Assembly: GCF_051622035.1 (NCBI RefSeq) | Contig: NC_135362.1 | Coordinates: 11,597,501 to 11,661,500, forward strand | Direction of reading: 5' to 3' | DNA from: Arctopsyche grandis | Lineage: Eukaryota > Arthropoda > Insecta > Trichoptera > Hydropsychidae | DNA: 64,000 bases | Part shown: positions 1-10,420 of the stretch, one piece after another | Layout: each line of letters starts with the position of its first letter | How positions within the stretch are numbered: the stretch's first letter is position 1 | Notes under the pieces: model-generated | Told to the model about the DNA's origin: nothing | Database searches by the model: none | The model's input: only the letters and a program-made list of their open reading frames with translations | Made by a program: the position numbers and the translations under genes

Positions 1-51
1 GCCTATGGTTGTACAAAGGTATGGTATTTGTGGGCAAAAGTATGTCGTTCA

Positions 52-205
52 GCGGTCTCTGGATATGGTAGAGTGTCGCTGGCTCGGCATTCAGCTATGT
101 TCAGAAGGTCTCTGGATGCGGCAGTGTGTTGCTGGCTCGTTGTTCGGCTATGTTCGGAAGGTCTCTGGATACGGCAGTGTGTTGCTGGCTCGTCCGGCTG
201 GTTGA
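52..205. repeat. 53-bp tandem repeat, about 2.8 copies
   Basis: Units begin GGTCTCTGGAT near 52, 105 and 158 and each contains GTTGCTGGCTCG and GGCTATGTTC. Open frames on the plus strand across it follow from the repeat (53 is not a multiple of 3, so several frames stay open) and I do not read them as genes. It is GC-richer than its surroundings and is cut by the window edge, so it may be the tail of a larger repeat. Confidence 0.75.
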
Positions 206-364
206 TCTTCCAAGTCCGCGTAGTGTAGTGGTGGCTGGTCAGGAGCTGTATGTTGACTGGTCTGCTGTTGTGTGTCGACGCTTGCTGCTGTGGGTCGACT
301 GGCGTTGTTTGGGTTGTACCTCCTTTTATAGTGTTTCTGGAATCGCCTGACCGATGGTGGTGGT

Positions 365-505
365 TTGTTGATGCGTAAGAAAGGAATGCACTGTTGTCGA
401 GGCGTAGAATTTTCTGGAACGCTTGATGGAAGTGGTTATTGATGCGTACGAGAGGAATTTGCTTTCGTCGAGGCGTAGTATTTTCTGGAATGCTTGATGC
501 TGTTC
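365..505. repeat. Tandem duplication of a ~70-bp unit
   Basis: Two diverged copies of a unit containing TTGATGCGTA, GTCGAGGCGTAG and ATTTTCTGGAA lie head to tail. No coding role is visible. Confidence 0.65.
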
Positions 506-641
506 CGCTCGATGTATTTTGTTGTTGCGGAATATTCTCGAAGGTTTCGATGACGATGACGACGACGAGATTCCTACAGTATCTACATTTCGAAATACTT
601 TATAAAATGATGGTATTTTATAACGAACATCTATTAGCCAC

Positions 642-980
642 GGCTCTACCTCACGGGCCCGAATGTGAAACGCTGGAAAACGGAAATATCGGAAGGCAAA
701 GATCGAAAATCGAAAGATCTTAAGTCGAAAAATCAAAAAAAAAAGGGTGCATGGTAAACTGTACATACTCACGTATATACTCGCACATTATTACGGGAGG
801 AAAAGCCTGTTCCTCTTGTCCCTGTTGTATCCTGCTCACGCAAATTAAGTGAGTATGTACCTTTTACCACTCGCCCTTTTTTTTTTTGATTTTTCAACTT
901 AAGATCTTTCGATTTTCGATCTTTGCCTTCCGATATTTGCGTTTTCCGGCGTTTCGCATTCGGGCTCGTCACGGAGACCG
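642..980. mobile_element. Foldback MULE-type MITE with 9-bp target duplication
   Basis: Two long inverted arms (about 642-760 and 790-980) carry the same sequence in opposite orientation, including CGAAAGATCTTAAG. The ends read GGCTCTACC and GGAGACCG. Both flanks carry ATTAGCCAC (633-641 and 981-989), a 9-bp target-site duplication. Long terminal inverted repeats with 9-bp duplications are the mark of Mutator-like elements. The left arm lacks about 60 bp present in the right arm. Sister copies lie at 7320, 46049 and 53272. No transposase is present. Confidence 0.7.
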
Positions 981-1461
981 ATTAGCCACACAGGCATTCT
1001 TCTATTGACTCTCTTATTGACTTTTCCTTAAAAGATCAATTTATAATACTCCTTAAAAAAAAATAGATTATTAAAATATATGCACCTTGAGTTTTATCAA
1101 CAGTTGACAAATTTAGATATTATCAATAGTTGACAATATGGAGTCGCATCGAGGGTACCCAAGAGCTATATATACATATGTGAGCTAATTCCCGGGCTGT
1201 AGATATATAAATGAGAAAAAATGTACCCTTAGCAAGTTAAGTGAATTTATTGAGCATTCATTTTTATATTTTATATATCGGAGTCCGAGTCGTGGCATTT
1301 CAAACGGTCAGTCACAAAAAACCAACCGACTCAGATTCCTTTTTATTATTTTATTAAATTAATAGTATGTGTCAACTAGAGTCTCCAATTTTATTGAAGT
1401 AAATCCACTAATAAATAGAAATTTAATAATTTCTTTATAAAAATCATGAATTTCTATTACA

Positions 1462-1831
1462 TCTATAAATAAAAATGAATGTCTGTGTGTGTGTGTGTGT
1501 CTCGAATAGGCTCCTAAACCACTGAACCGATTACGATGGAAATTTTAGGATTTGTTGTGTGCATGTCCGGGAAGATTTATGTGAAAAAAAAAACGGGAAA
1601 AAACGGGAAAAAACGGGAACGGAAACGGGAAAAACGGGAATAAGTGTCATTGCAACGCTATAATTTCAAATGTTTTCGCGTCGCGACAATGTGTTCGCTG
1701 CCTGCGTTTTTCTGACAAATGGGAACGGGAACAGGAACGAGAATGGGAACGGGAACGGGGACGAGAATGGGAACGGGAACGGGAATTGCATGCGTTATTG
1801 TGGCATTGCAACGCATGCCAGGTTCAGCTAG
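1462..1831 (+). mobile_element. Non-autonomous Helitron
   Basis: It starts with TCTATAAATAAAAATG after an A and ends with TTCAGCTAG before a T, as Helitrons do (A^TC...CTAG^T, no target duplication). Just before the end, GCATGCGTT and AACGCATGC form the usual 3' subterminal hairpin. The inside holds a GT microsatellite and runs of variable GGGAAC/GGGAAA units. Five other copies are in the window (21692, 46003, 46686, 58768, 59531). No Rep/helicase gene is present. Confidence 0.85.
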
Positions 1832-2059
1832 TTATAAATAAAATCGTTGAATTCTACCATCGTTGAATGGTTGAATGAAAATCTACCATCGAACAATGAA
1901 ATGAAAGTACATCGTCGAATGAAATTCTACCATCGTACAATCGTTGAATGAAACCATCCTACCTACTATGTCACCACTATTTGAGTATAATTTATGTACA
2001 AGTTTAAAATTCATAGATTTCTGATAAATTTTGAGTTTTTCAGCGTCTCGTAATTCAGC

Positions 2060-2150
2060 TACTTATGTAATAAAAATGCTGCATTGTTTGTAATTGGCGA
2101 GGAAGGTGCATTAGGGTTTACCTGTTAGGCCTTCCTGGTATATATATGTA
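2060..2150 (+). mobile_element. LINE 3'-end remnant with terminal stem-loop
   Basis: AGGAAGG (2100-2106) and CCTTCCT (2130-2136) form a stem around a loop containing GCATTAGGG...CCTGTTA, followed by an AT-rich tail. Loop and layout match the 3' ends of the LINE copies near 14.6 and 20.0 kb, although the stem bases differ. No coding part is recognisable here. Confidence 0.55.
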
Positions 2151-3935
2151 CATATATGTGTATGTAAAAAGTCAGAGTTGGAATCGGTAAATTTTAAAGC
2201 TACTCCACATCCCTAGTTAATATGTACATAACATTAAATCCATATCGGCAGTTTATTTTAAATGATTATTAATTGGGCTCGTTCTACATAAAAATGGCAC
2301 ATTTCAAAGGCAATAAATAAAATGATTCTGTAACGAAATTGAATGTGTATGTAGTTTCTTTACTTTATACATAACTCATATTTGTATACGAAATATCAAT
2401 AGATGAAGTTTTGTGATTTGTTTTCGTGTTTAAATAAACCTGTTAATGTACACAGTATATAAGCGGCTGTTAACATTGTACATTTTGGCAAATGTACATT
2501 TACAAATATGTGTATACATATTTGATTGCGTATCTAAAATCCATGTTTCTCAAACTGCCACTTAATACATATGTACATAATTGAAAACTAAGTATATTTT
2601 CAAATAATTTATTGTCAAATTGGTAACACTCACAATATCATGTACAGCAAATATTTTATAATACAAGTAAATATATAATGCTTCCAAAAAAAAAAAAATG
2701 TAAAAGATATTCAACATGATAAACAAACATAAAATCACATACAATTCAGGAGTGACCTAATCACTGCCCCAATAATAATATAACAAAAAAAAGTAGTATG
2801 CTTTTTTTAAGTTCTAACAATACTTACTAAACTAAAGTCGGGTGTAACCTCGATATACAATATTAAAAAAAAAAGTCAGATCAACAATGTCATAGTTATA
2901 ATAAGACATTAATCATTTACTGTAAGGCGTACGTTTGTCCAACAGTAATTTTATTATAGATTCATTGTGGGTAATAAATATTATACAATTGACAAAACGT
3001 TCGGTCGTTACTTAAACGGCTGAAATGAAAGTATTTAGCATAAATAAAATAACGACACTAATTTTACCTATAAACTTTCAAAGGTATGCTCAATATACAT
3101 AAATAATAATATTTAAGGCTAGAACAGTATCAAGAATAATGATCACATGAATTGTGAAAAATTCTCCCTTCACAAGTATGTACATCAACAGTTAAGGCAG
3201 AAAATACATATTATGAATTTAATATAATTAATTACATACATAATACATTTAAAATAAAATAAAGTTTTCCGAAAATTCCAACACAAGCATTTATTTTTCA
3301 AACTGATCCAAACGCATTGTTTACATATACATACATACAATTCGGCTTTAAATTCCGTTTTAACTTAATATATAATATTTCATATTTAAAGACTTGCTTG
3401 AAAATTACATTGCGAAATTTTAATAAATATTTTTTTTTATAATTTGTACCGTTTCCTGTACAATTTAATATTTTAACAGTTTAATTGACTATCATACACT
3501 CCGAAGGAATGGATTTAGAGTTCAAAATATTATACATTTCAATCATAATAATTCAATGCAATTACACCTTGCCCTACAGTTAACAGTACTAATAACATAT
3601 ATATGTAGTTAATACTGTTATCTCATTTGCAGCAGTGCAAGTTCGATATAAAAACATAAAAATGTGAGATGCGCCATCCGCATTCTGCCTCATTTCGATT
3701 AGAGAGAAAAGTATAAATATCAGCAACATGAGAGCATAGATTGCAATAGTAAGCTATATTAAATGAATTACAAGACATAACAATTTATGAATTCATAGTG
3801 TATTTCTTTTATAAATATTCTAAATTTGATGGGACGTATACTTAAAACAAAATAACAATTCATAAGACGTCACATGTCTTAAATACCGCTGGAATATCAT
3901 CTGGTTTATGAAAGTTTCTTTATTGCTAAATTTTA
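2151..3935. other. AT-rich DNA without a recognisable gene
   Basis: No coding frame of interest is seen on either strand. The stretch downstream of the Rogdi stop (3936, minus strand) probably includes its 3' UTR. At 2163-2208 a short piece ending GCTACTCCACATCCCTAG resembles hAT-type termini (compare 22230-22257). Confidence 0.5.
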
Positions 3936-5512
3936 TCAATAGAATATGGCAGAAGCTGAATGAGATCCAACAGTAAAATCTTTGTATTGTGAAAACACGC
4001 AAATCTGAAAATAAGACAAAATTTCAAACGAATGAAATACAATCCTACAATAAAATACAAAAACTAAAATATATTTTATTATAGACACCTTATCCTTGAG
4101 CTGCTGACAAATTTGAAGAGCAGACGTTAGCAACCAGAGCACTTCATTCAACCATGGCACGGGACAATCAGCCTGATAAAACTCAAAACGCATCGTTCCT
4201 TGAACATTGGAAAGTTGATACGCAGCAAAAACTAACTTATGAGATTGTATATAGAATGAGATGGCCAAATCTTCAGGTAAATTTGGCGATAAGGATTTCT
4301 ACGATACAAAAAATATATTAATAATTTCATCACACAAATATTAACAATTCGTTAACGTGTTCACAAACCATATTTCGGCTTTTCATTAGTTCATCCATAG
4401 TTTTCTTTTTAGGAAGGACTAGCGCAGATCGAGCTCGCTGCAATGCTCCTAAGAGGCAACTAACAATGTGTAATACTTCATCTGCAGACCTAAAATTTAA
4501 AAAAAAAATAACTTAAACATCATACTTACTAATAAACTATTCGATTTATAGCACAATATACCTAAAAATGTACTGTTTGTCGACATTATCAATATATCCC
4601 AATGCCTGTTGTAAATGATTAGCTGCATCTTGAATTTGCTGCAACTTCCACGGATTCTCCTGTACAATACTGGTGCGACATATCGTGTGTATTTGACGTA
4701 ATACTTTAAAACTAATATCCTGCGAAAATTATAATACATACGAATTATTAAAACCATCACATAACCACTATCTTATCAACACAAAAACAAAAATCGATTT
4801 GTCTCTATCAGAATGTCGCATTAAGTATGAAATACAACTTCAACAAAGCATCAATATCGTATCATAGATAAGCAAAGTGTTGTACATATACAACATTCTT
4901 CAATGATCAGCAGTAGAAAGACGTTTTTGCCGCATTTAAACGTATCGAATTTGAATTATGCGCGGCTGTCAGAACAAGAAGGTCACCGCATTGTGTATTT
5001 ACCGCATGAGTGATGCTATCTCCGGTCAAACTGAGCATACATTTCAGATTCTCTGGAGCAGAAGTCAAAATGAATTTTTCATTCTTTTGATTTTCGTTTC
5101 CGTACAATGGAACGGGAAAACGGTGCGCACATTCCTGAAGCATAAAATATGAATAATGTTATACAACGCTAAAAAATAACCAAGTAAAGGCTTTAGAAAA
5201 TCATACTCACAACTAACACAGTGTGTAATTGATGTAAAATTGCATGAACTTCTTCGTGTAAAACCCATTCAAATTCCATTTGCTAGAACACATTACAAAA
5301 TAAACGGTATTTTAATTGGGCTATCTGTCATCGGCAAATCACTTTGAAATGTTATCAAGATTGATAACCTCTTGAAAGATTATTGAACTGATTTATTTTC
5401 AAAAATACATACATACATATATGCATATGAAAAATTATAATATAAGGCAAACAGTACCAATCCTTGGCTTTTTATTTTATATTAAAATGCGAATTCAACA
5501 ATTTATTCTCAA

Positions 5513-5586
<74 letters not shown>

Positions 5587-6172
5587 TTATTTTTTTTATA
5601 TTGAAAACTTTAGTTCCTGGGTTTCATTTTTGCAATTAATAATGGGCACTGAAAGTAATCAGCACGCTGATGATTCAACAATCTCCATACAACAAAGAGA
5701 CATTTTTATATGTAAAGCATAGTATATTTATTTATTTAATAGTTTTGGACCATTGTGGCATTACAGGAAGAACCTAATGCGCCACAATGGCCTACATTTG
5801 AAAAAGATATAAAAACATGATATAAAAACAAGTAAACTGTAAATAAAGGAAAAAAGCAAAAGCAGAAAACATGGTAAAAAAAAATAAAAAAAAAAAGTAA
5901 CAAAAGGAAAATAATACATCATTCAGAGAGAAAAAAAAAATAACAAAAGTGTAAAAATTAAAAATAAAATCCATAAATCCCATTCTTTGTTTACACTGAG
6001 CAAAATTAAAATAGTATATAAAAATGTACAAAAGAGAAAGAAAAAATAAAATAAAACAAAATATGAATAAAAAATAAAATCACAGCGAGGCCCAAATGGA
6101 AGAGAGTAGATTAAGATTCCACTCATTCATCACATTCAAATTAAGAAATTAATGATGAGCGCAGGTTACCAG

Positions 6173-6259
<87 letters not shown>

Positions 6260-6740
6260 ATCCAAAATTGATATTTCTAATGTGAAACTAAGGTTTATTC
6301 AATTAAATATATGAGAATACATAAAAGTTGAATAAATTAAAAAACATATCAAATTTGCATGGGACAAGAATACATACACAACTCACAGTTGAAATTGAAA
6401 AATAAATACAATTTGATACATATACATCATACATTATGATTTCATTGACAAAAACGAATGTGTCATGTATGAGTACAATTAAATCAATACGGTATCGCAA
6501 CGTTTTTTCGCATCGAGTGATATTCGTCGAACGGTCTCGTAAGGCATATTATTACGTGAAGACATGATAAATTTGTGTGCGTTTGTTGGCACGTGACAGC
6601 CAGGTGAATTATTGCTATTGAATGGTAATGACAGGTGATGAAAGGTAAGTGAATTTTAATTAAATTACCAAATTGAGAGCCTCCTCCTTTTCGCCGTCTG
6701 AGGCCCCTCCTTCGACCCCTGCCATCGCACTCATCGCCAT
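3936..6740 (-). CDS. Rogdi: Rogdi homologue (leucine zipper-like protein)
   Basis: Seven exons on the minus strand: 6669-6740, 5211-5282, 5003-5134, 4562-4719, 4369-4489, 4089-4298, 3936-4004. They keep frame through GT/AG sites and give 277 aa (human ROGDI 287). Diagnostic blocks are EFEWVLHEEVHAIL near residue 26, ENPWKLQQIQDAANHLQQAL mid-protein and CPVPWLNEVLWLL plus ICQQLKDK near the C-terminus. Exon 3 ends at 5003 at HA|GTAAAT although the frame runs on; the next exon begins DISFKVLRQ, as in other Rogdi proteins. The start, MAMSAMAGVEGG, lies on a separate first exon before a 1.39-kb intron with two TA arrays and a LINE remnant. Family knowledge: a presynaptic/V-ATPase-associated Rav2-like protein; human mutations cause Kohlschuetter-Toenz syndrome and Drosophila rogdi affects sleep and memory. 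Confidence 0.93.
5517..5582. repeat. (TA)n microsatellite in Rogdi intron 1
   Basis: An uninterrupted TA run of about 33 units followed by T-rich DNA. An open frame across it encodes only alternating Tyr and Ile and is not a gene. Confidence 0.95.
5735..5810 (-). mobile_element. LINE 3'-end remnant with stem-loop, in Rogdi intron 1
   Basis: Read on the minus strand, GGCCATTGTGGC and GCCACAATGGTCC (5747-5792) form a long stem around GCATTAGG...CTGTAAT, followed by TTAAATAAATAAAT. Loop and tail match the LINE 3' ends at 14.6 and 20.0 kb; the stem bases differ but remain paired. Sequence upstream on the minus strand (5811-6170) is A/T-rich and may be more of the same element, but no coding part can be read. 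Confidence 0.6.
6177..6257. repeat. (TA)n microsatellite in Rogdi intron 1
   Basis: About 40 uninterrupted TA units. Confidence 0.95.
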
Positions 6741-7319
6741 AAATATTCAATTCAACTCAACTCAACTCGTTGCAATACAATAATAACACAACACACGTAT
6801 AACGCCCGCAAACCGAACACGAATGGCAGCTGACTCTAGTGTTGTCATACTCAATACTTACTTAAATTGCTAGTGCTAAAAAAATTCCAAACTGAATGAT
6901 TATTCCTTTGTTCGCGGCTCTCCTCTCTGAAACCAAGCATAATTCCCAAGAAACGTGAAAGTTAGATCGGCTTCGGCTCACTAGCTGATTGGCTACTTGA
7001 AATTTTAATTAAAAAAAAAAACCCTTAAACGTGAAATCAGAGTCGTTCGAATTTTTATTTACGACTGACTTCAACTCCACCGTTTTGATAATAACTCAAA
7101 AATTAACATATTGTAGGAAATCGCACGACTCCTCGCACTCAACCAATTTTTTACGTCCCCAATATTCAAAAGCAAAATTAAGAACTAAGGACGACTTCTA
7201 AGCATAGCACGTCACCCTTCTACACCAAATATCAATATTTAAATATACGCAAAGTAATTTTTACTCAACTGATCTCCAGTACAGTTTAGTCCAACCGGCA
7301 ATAATAGCCTAATTAATGT
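6741..7319. promoter_or_regulatory. Rogdi upstream region, no element resolved
   Basis: The stretch just above the Rogdi start codon (minus strand) has repeated CAACT units at 6751-6768, probably 5' UTR. No clear TATA box or other site was found, and no gene was seen in the remainder up to the repeat at 7320. Confidence 0.35.
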
Positions 7320-7484
7320 GCGCGCGCAGAATACGGGAGGAAAAGCCTGTTCCTCTTGTTCCTGTTGTATCCTGCTCGCGCAAATTAAGTGAGTATGTAA
7401 CATTTACCATGCACCCTTTTTTTATCTTTGTCTTCCGATATTTGCGTTTTCGGGCGTTTCACATTCAGGCCCGTGAGGTAGACC
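7320..7484 (+). mobile_element. Single arm of the MULE-type foldback MITE
   Basis: It begins in the central part of the element (GCGCGCGCAGAATACGGG), runs through CCTGTTGTATCCTGCTCGCG and ends GGTAGACC at 7484. It matches the right arm of the copy at 53272-53671. The other arm is missing. Confidence 0.65.
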
Positions 7485-7604
7485 CCCTAATGACACATCA
7501 CGCATTTACAAATATGTATTTCTATGCTCGGGCTGGTTCGGTGATTATATCCCAAATCCGAATCGGTACCAGAATAACCACCGCTACGAAAATCACTCGC
7601 GCGA

Positions 7605-8402
7605 GCCACTGCGACCTTTGCTGACGACACAGTAGTGATGGCCTCACACGAAGACCCGGAAATCGCCTCATCCTACTTGCAAGAAAATCTCAACCGAATC
7701 CAAAAGTGGTTGCAGATATGGAGAGTGTGGGCAAATGAACAAAAGTCTGTCCATGTAACCTTCACAATTAGGAGGAAGACTTGTCCTCCAATAAAGTTGA
7801 ACAACACAGTGATCCCACAGACAGAGGAGGCAAGATACCTAGGCGTGTACCTGGACCGCAGGTTGACATGGAGGAAGCACATCTGGACAAAAATGAAGCA
7901 ACTAAACTTCAAGTTCCGGAAACACTACTGGCTGATTGGAAGGAATTCAAAACTGACCAAGGAGAACAAACTCTTGGTTTATAAGGCCATCCTCAAACCA
8001 ATATGGATGTACGGAATACAGCTATGGGGGTCAGCGAGCAAAACGAACGTCGAAATAATCCAAAGGTTCCAGAACAAAATTCTGAGAATTATACTGGACG
8101 CCCCCTGGTTTGTCCCCAACGACATAATCCACCGAGATACGAGGATGACAACGGTCATTGAAGAATCAAGTTCTGCGGTCTCAAAATATAAAGAAAGGCG
8201 TAGGAACCACTCCAACAGTCTGACCAGGGAGTTATTAGATAACAAGCCAATAAAAAGATTCAAGAGAGGTGATCCTTTGGACCAGTAACAGAGAGTGAAT
8301 TGCCAATGGACATTTCACCCACAAGCTAGGGAATAAGAAAGAAGAAATGCGCCGAATGTCCCGAGGAGGACAGATAGCTGCATGTAAATTGGAAGGAAAA
8401 AA
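7605..8402 (+). mobile_element. Jockey-like LINE fragment: end of reverse transcriptase
   Basis: From TFADDTVVMA (the [FY]xDD active-site box) the frame stays open to 8288, with ARYLGVYLDRRLTWRKHI, YGIQLWGSASK and APWFVPN, all typical of the C-terminal part of Jockey/BS-type reverse transcriptases. It is cut at the 5' side within the palm domain. About 110 bp of 3' UTR ends in an A-run near 8396-8405. The DNA upstream of the box (7485-7604) cannot be assigned with certainty. A dead 5'-truncated copy. Confidence 0.85.
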
Positions 8403-8415
8403 AAACGATAATTAC

Positions 8416-8540
8416 GCCGACCACACACACGATATCTACTACCGATATTTCCATATCCAGTTCCCATATTGCAGCTTGTGGTTGCTATTTAGGAACTGGA
8501 TATGGAAATATCGGTAGTAGATATCGTGTGTGTGGACGGC
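8416..8540. repeat. Near-perfect 49-bp inverted repeat (hairpin)
   Basis: Arms 8416-8464 and 8492-8540 are complementary at 48 of 49 positions around a 27-nt spacer. The outer ends read GCCGACCACAC and GTGTGGACGGC. It lies between the Jockey fragment and the Harbinger transposase, so it could be a small MITE or a terminal structure of the Harbinger element; no matching structure was found on the other side of the transposase. Confidence 0.8.
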
Positions 8541-8666
8541 ACTATTGACGGGGGTTTTGAGCTGTCAACATTTTCCTCAGTACAGGTCAGTTGACAGTTG
8601 GTTTAGTTTACTAACATAGATTTGCGCGAAAGAGGCAGAGAATACTCGTGTTTTGCTTGCTTTCAA

Positions 8667-10420
8667 ATGGATAATAGAAGAAAGGCCGCTCTAGCAATAA
8701 TCCTCGCGTTCTCGTTGGGAAGTAAACGTCGCAGAAGACCTTGGGTAAAAAATCGGATGTTAAAGCAAAACCAAGATACTCACAATTTAAATATCATGCA
8801 AGAAATGCTTCTGAACGATGACAGCAATTGCTTTAGAATGAGTGAAGATTCGTTCGAGAAACTATTAACCTTGGTTTCACCTTATATCACTAAGCAAGAC
8901 ACGCACATGAGACAAGCCATATCGCCGAGAGAAAAACTTGCTGCAGCATTACGGTACATTGCAACTGGCAAAAGCTTCAAGTGCTTAAGTCGCTCAAGCA
9001 CTCTTCCAGTTTCTACTATGAGTGAGGCCGTTATTACCACATGTAGAGCATTAACTTATGTTCTCAAGGAGTATATAAAGGTAAAAAATAAAAACCATTT
9101 TTATTTCAATATTGTTAAAGACCTAAGTAATTTTAATAAAAATAAGGAAAACATTTTGTGTATAAAAAAATTTCCTAGTGAGTATTGCTCGTAATCAAAT
9201 ACTGGTGCATTTACCATGTTTACGTTGTGGACGTTTGATAATGATTTGTGATTTGTATGCCCATTGGATTGAAGTTTGAATTTTCTGATATGTGGAAAAC
9301 AGTTGGCGGTGTGTTTGAGTAAGGCGTACCTATATATGGCTGATAATAATGAAAAAAAATAATTTATTCAGAGTTACTGTATAAGTCTTTAAGTAGGGCT
9401 TCATTATAGCATATTGTTAATACAATTTTCACTGTGTAATCTCTGGGCGGGACTGAGTTCTTTCAATTTCTCAGACCACATCACAACAATCGGATCAACA
9501 GATTTTTGGGAAGATTCAATTGTGAGCTGAGACCATAAAGCACATGCTATAGTCAGCAGCTCATTATTTTTTAACATCAGCCCATTCTTGGTTGTTTTCA
9601 GCAGAGGACCTTCATTTTTATGAATGTACAAAAGACTTTGTCTCCATGTTGAAAATAATCTTAAAGTTTAATTTTTCAGATGCCGTCAACAGATGCAGAA
9701 TGGATCGAAATCGCAAATGAATTCGGAAAACTTTACAATTTCCCCAGATGCATTGGAAGTCTAGATGGGAAACACATCAAAATCAATAAACCTTTGAACT
9801 CGAGTCCTTTATATTGTAATTATAAAGGCTTTTATAGCATTGTCCTCATGGCTTTGGTTAATGCAAGGAAAGAGTTCATCATGATTGATGTCGGAAATAA
9901 AGGAAAAGTCTCAGATGACGGAGTTTTATTTTATACGAAATTTTGGGAACTCTACGAACAACGCAAATTAAATTTGCCGGAGCCGTGTCCATTGCCGAAA
10001 GCCACGAAGAATTTTCCATATGTATTTGTGGCTGATGAAGCTTTTCCTCTAGACACAAATATTATGAATCCTTATGCGCACGAAGATTGCGATGCTGAAG
10101 AGGAAAATTTTAATACGCGCTTATCTTCCGTACGACAAGTGGTTGAATGTGCATTTGGTTTGATGACTACTAAATTTTGGGTATTTCATTCGCCCATAAA
10201 CTTGCAACCAGAAAAAGCGTCAATCGTGACAACAGCCTGTTGTTACTTGCATAATTTTCTACTCAAACAGAATGATAGCAACTATGTTCCGTCAGAAGAA
10301 AACAAAAACACAATACCTAGCCTTGGAGTTTCTTTGAATCAAAATGCTAAGTTAGATGCAGAAATAGTCAGAGACGAGTTTCGACAATATTTCTTCGATG
10401 AGAAAATAGGAAATTGGTAG
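8667..10420 (+). CDS. PIF/Harbinger transposase (HARBI1-like), looks intact
   Basis: Two exons, 8667-9080 and 9680-10420, joined in frame across an intron with donor AAG|GTAAAA and acceptor TTTTTCAG, give 384 aa (HARBI1 about 350). The N-terminal half has the helical region with SEDSFEKLLTLVSPYI and REKLAAALRYIATG. The catalytic half carries the three acidic residues in SLDGKHI, VADEAFPL and RQVVECAFG (DDE_Tnp_4 type). An upstream TTG at 8622 keeps the frame open, but the first ATG (8667) gives a normal N-terminus. No stop or frameshift is seen. The element ends were not resolved; a TWA duplication would be expected for this superfamily. Such transposases usually need a Myb/MADF-like partner, and a piece of such a protein is encoded on the opposite strand inside the intron. 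Confidence 0.9.
9404..9640 (-). pseudogene. Fragment of Harbinger accessory (MADF/BESS-like) ORF
   Basis: Antisense within the transposase intron, the frame reads WRQSLLYIHKNEGPLL, then NNELLTIACALWSQL, and ends SEKLKELSPAQRLHSENCI plus NNML and a stop. The ending fits the C-termini of insect MADF/BESS-type proteins (KLK.L.P.QRL.AEK.IN.IL), which occur as the second ORF of PIF/Harbinger elements. The N-terminal DNA-binding half is not seen next to it; it would have to be on another exon or be lost. Confidence 0.55.

Noticed and set aside
326-772. 148-aa minus-strand open frame, and similar ones at 53220-53649 and 7316-7624
   Set aside because: They run through the arms of the foldback MITEs in several frames and both directions; the shared peptide pieces come from the repeated DNA.
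4907-5002. Longer version of Rogdi exon 3 that stays open to 4907
   Set aside because: A good donor at 5002 and the family sequence show that the coding exon ends at 5003.
5421-5639. Open frame across the TA array in Rogdi intron 1
   Set aside because: It consists mostly of alternating Tyr and Ile from the microsatellite.
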